Shown here: piece after piece, positions 48,772 to 50,672 of the stretch
How the letters are laid out: every line of letters starts with the position of its first letter
How positions within the stretch are numbered: the first letter of the stretch is position 1
Source of the DNA: Bhargavaea ullalensis
GTDB taxonomy: Bacteria; Bacillota; Bacilli; Bacillales_A; Planococcaceae
Assembly: GCF_040545425.1 (NCBI RefSeq)
Contig: NZ_JBEPLW010000018.1
Strand: one strand, 5' to 3'
DNA: 50,672 nt
The notes under the pieces: generated by a model
Databases searched by the model: none
What the model was told of the DNA's origin: nothing
What the model saw: only the letters and a program-made list of their open reading frames with translations
Position numbers and translations under genes: made by a program

Positions 48772-50262
48772 ATGTCGCATCTGGATGAATTGAACGATCA
48801 GCTCGTGGTGAGGCGCGAGAAGATGGCGGAAATGAGGGAGAACGGCCTGGATCCGTTCGGCGGCCGTTTTGAGCGCTCGCACCTCACGTCGCAGATCAAG
48901 GACGAGTTCGGCGAAAAGTCGAAGGAGGACCTGGAATCGGAAGGGCATGAAGTGACGATCGCCGGCCGCATCATGACCAAGCGCGGCAAAGGGAAGGCGG
49001 GCTTTGCCCATATCCAGGACCTTGACGGGCAGATCCAGATCTATGTGCGCAAAGACGACATCGGGGAAGAGGCCTACGAGCAGTTTCTGTCAGCGGACCT
49101 TGGTGACATTGTCGGTGTGAAGGGTACGGTGTTCCGGACGAAAGTCGGCGAACTGTCGGTCCGTGCGCAGGAATTCACTTTCCTTACGAAAGCGCTCCGT
49201 CCGCTGCCGGACAAGTTCCACGGACTGAAGGATGTCGAACAACGCTATCGCCAGCGCTACCTGGACCTGATCACATCCGAGGAAAGCAAGGAGACATTCC
49301 TGACGCGCAGCCGGATCATCCGCTCGATCCGACACTATCTGGACGGACACGGCTTCCTGGAAGTCGAAACGCCGATGCTCCACAGCATCGCCGGCGGAGC
49401 GGCCGCACGTCCGTTCATCACCCACCACAACACGCTCGACATGGAGCTTTATATGAGGATCGCCATCGAACTGCACTTGAAGCGGCTCATCGTGGGCGGG
49501 CTTGAAAAAGTGTATGAGATCGGCCGGGTGTTCCGGAATGAGGGGATTTCGACCCGCCACAACCCGGAATTCACGATGCTCGAGCTTTACGAAGCCTATG
49601 CGGACTTCCAGGACGTCATGGAATTGACGGAGAACCTGATTTCCCATGTGGCGCAGGAAGTGCTCGGCACGTCCAAGGTCATGTACGCCGGGGAAGAGAT
49701 CGATCTTTCCCCTGGCTGGAAGAGGCTCCACATGGCGGATGCCGTAAAAGAATACACCGGCGTCGACTTCTGGCAGCAGATGACGAAGGAAGAAGCCCAT
49801 GCACTCGCAAAAGAACACGGCATCGAAGTGCGTCCGACGATGGAAGTCGGCCATATCCTCAATGAATTCTTCGAGCAGAAGGTGGAGGAACAGCTCGTCC
49901 AGCCGACGTTCATCTTTGGCCACCCGGTTGAAATCTCTCCGCTTGCCAAGAAGAACCCGGAGGACGGCCGCTTCACGGACCGGTTTGAGCTCTTCATCGT
50001 CCGCCGTGAGCATGCGAATGCCTTCACGGAGCTGAATGACCCGATCGACCAGCGCCAGCGTTTTGAAGCACAGCTCGTCGAGAAGGAGCAGGGCAACGAT
50101 GAGGCCCATGAGATGGATGAGGACTTCATTGAAGCGCTCGAATACGGCATGCCGCCGACCGGGGGCCTGGGAATCGGCATCGACCGGCTCATCATGCTGC
50201 TCACCGACTCGGCATCGATCCGGGACGTCCTGCTTTTCCCGCAGATGCGCCAGCGCGACTGA
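48772..50262 (+). CDS. lysS: Lysyl-tRNA synthetase, class II
   Basis: Charges tRNA-Lys. The 496-aa protein has an N-terminal OB-fold anticodon-binding domain (about 55-150: VTIAGRIMTKRGKGKAGF) and a class II catalytic core with motif 1 (FLEVETPML), motif 2 (RVFRNEGISTRHNPEFTMLE as RVFRNEG and NPEFTMLE) and motif 3 (GLGIGIDRLIMLL). GGAGAGG precedes the ATG. The gene is the last of the block before an rRNA operon, the same junction as lysS-rrnJ in B. subtilis. Not the class I LysRS. Confidence 0.97.
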   Translation: MSHLDELNDQLVVRREKMAEMRENGLDPFGGRFERSHLTSQIKDEFGEKSKEDLESEGHEVTIAGRIMTKRGKGKAGFAHIQDLDGQIQIYVRKDDIGEEAYEQFLSADLGDIVGVKGTVFRTKVGELSVRAQEFTFLTKALRPLPDKFHGLKDVEQRYRQRYLDLITSEESKETFLTRSRIIRSIRHYLDGHGFLEVETPMLHSIAGGAAARPFITHHNTLDMELYMRIAIELHLKRLIVGGLEKVYEIGRVFRNEGISTRHNPEFTMLELYEAYADFQDVMELTENLISHVAQEVLGTSKVMYAGEEIDLSPGWKRLHMADAVKEYTGVDFWQQMTKEEAHALAKEHGIEVRPTMEVGHILNEFFEQKVEEQLVQPTFIFGHPVEISPLAKKNPEDGRFTDRFELFIVRREHANAFTELNDPIDQRQRFEAQLVEKEQGNDEAHEMDEDFIEALEYGMPPTGGLGIGIDRLIMLLTDSASIRDVLLFPQMRQRD

Positions 50263-50283
50263 TTGGATGATGGATGATACTGG

Positions 50284-50322
50284 CCGCCCGTTCCCCGTGT
50301 TTGGGAACGGGCGGTTGTTTTT
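50284..50322 (+). terminator. Rho-independent terminator after lysS
   Basis: CCGCCCGTTCCC / GGGAACGGGCGG perfect 12-bp stem, seven-base loop, then TTGTTTTT. Confidence 0.93.
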
Positions 50323-50387
50323 ATGGGTTGAAGCCAAGTCGGCAGGCAAGCAAGCGAAAGTGAACATTCCGACTATGCGAGAAAGGC

Positions 50388-50416
50388 TTGCGAGGATCGG
50401 GAGACGGTGGTATATT
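50388..50416 (+). promoter_or_regulatory. rRNA operon promoter P1
   Basis: TTGCGA, 17 bp, TATATT with a TGG extended -10. First of two promoters before the rRNA leader. Confidence 0.75.
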
Positions 50417-50473
50417 AATCAACGTTGTGATTTTAACCGATCACGGCAACGAAAAAAGAAGTTAAAAAAGTTG

Positions 50474-50502
50474 TTGACTCGGCCGGCGGCCGGTGCTATA
50501 CT
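50474..50502 (+). promoter_or_regulatory. rRNA operon promoter P2
   Basis: TTGACT, 17 bp (GC-rich), TATACT, with an A/T-rich upstream stretch. Spacing of 86 bp from P1 is typical of tandem rrn promoters. Confidence 0.85.
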
Positions 50503-50672
50503 AATAAAGTCGCCAAAACGAGCGGCAACGAACTGAACCTTGAAAACTGAACAGCAAAACGCTGATAAAATTGTTTTCGGATCCCGACCCCGTCGGGTGA
50601 AGAAAACACATGATTCGGACATATCAAGCAGATATGCCAGCAACAAAGTATGAGCTTACTCATACTCTTCTT
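50503..50672 (+). other. rRNA operon leader (16S gene begins beyond the window)
   Basis: The leader carries CCTTGAAAACTGAACAG (near 50538), the boxA-like sequence common to Firmicute rrn leaders and spacers, then GAGCTTACTCATACTC at the end. The usual 16S 5' start (GAGTTTGATCCTGG) is not reached, so the mature rRNA lies just outside. Confidence 0.75.

Overview
The window is a GC-rich chromosomal segment of an endospore-forming member of the Bacillales. Gene order follows the replication-origin-proximal part of the Bacillus subtilis chromosome almost gene for gene (yaaO-tmk to lysS, then an rRNA operon). Spore genes (sspF, spoVT, fin, spoIIE, yabP, yabQ), GC-rich coding sequence and the gene losses listed below suggest a high-GC Planococcaceae/Caryophanaceae relative such as Bhargavaea. 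That placement is inference: no 16S sequence lies inside the window.

Layout. 1-542 is a structured CGTACG repeat array and a promoter. 543-7210 holds yaaO, tmk, darA, holB, ricT, yabA, a TrmN6-like methylase gene, yazA and rsmI. abrB (7260-7550) is the only protein gene on the minus strand. 7871-14511 carries metS, tatD, yabE, rnmV, ksgA, veg and sspF. 14695-23789 carries ispE, purR, ridA, spoVG, an inserted lipoprotein penicillin-binding protein gene, glmU, prs, ctc and pth. 23849-33255 carries fin, mfd, spoVT, yabM, yabN, rqcP, yabP, yabQ and divIC. 33321-33740 is an exact 20-bp tandem array. 34113-37560 holds the S1-domain gene yabR, a parS-like site, an elongator tRNA-Met (minus) and spoIIE. 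37644-50262 holds tilS, hpt, ftsH, coaX, hslO, yacD, cysK, folP-folB-folK, dusB and lysS. The window ends in the tandem promoters and leader of an rRNA operon, just short of 16S.

Functionally this is a housekeeping island: translation and tRNA/rRNA maturation (metS, lysS, tilS, rsmI, ksgA, rnmV, dusB, pth, rqcP), replication control (holB, yabA), nucleotide, folate, cysteine and envelope precursors (tmk, prs, hpt, fol, cysK, glmU, ispE), repair (mfd) and proteostasis (ftsH, hslO). Stage-specific sporulation genes are interspersed and keep recognisable signals: sigma-H at spoVG, sigma-G at spoVT, sigma-B at ctc, and Spo0A-like boxes at spoIIE. Compared with B. subtilis I find no yaaR, yabG, yabS, yabT, pabB/A/C or yazB; a PBP gene is gained between spoVG and glmU.

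The least explained sequences are the two phased tandem arrays (21-bp steps inside 113-bp blocks; 20-bp steps inside 100-bp blocks), a dispersed-type structured repeat before ctc, the parS-like palindrome, and a bulged hairpin in the purR leader. I saw no CRISPR array, prophage, transposase or novel multi-gene system.
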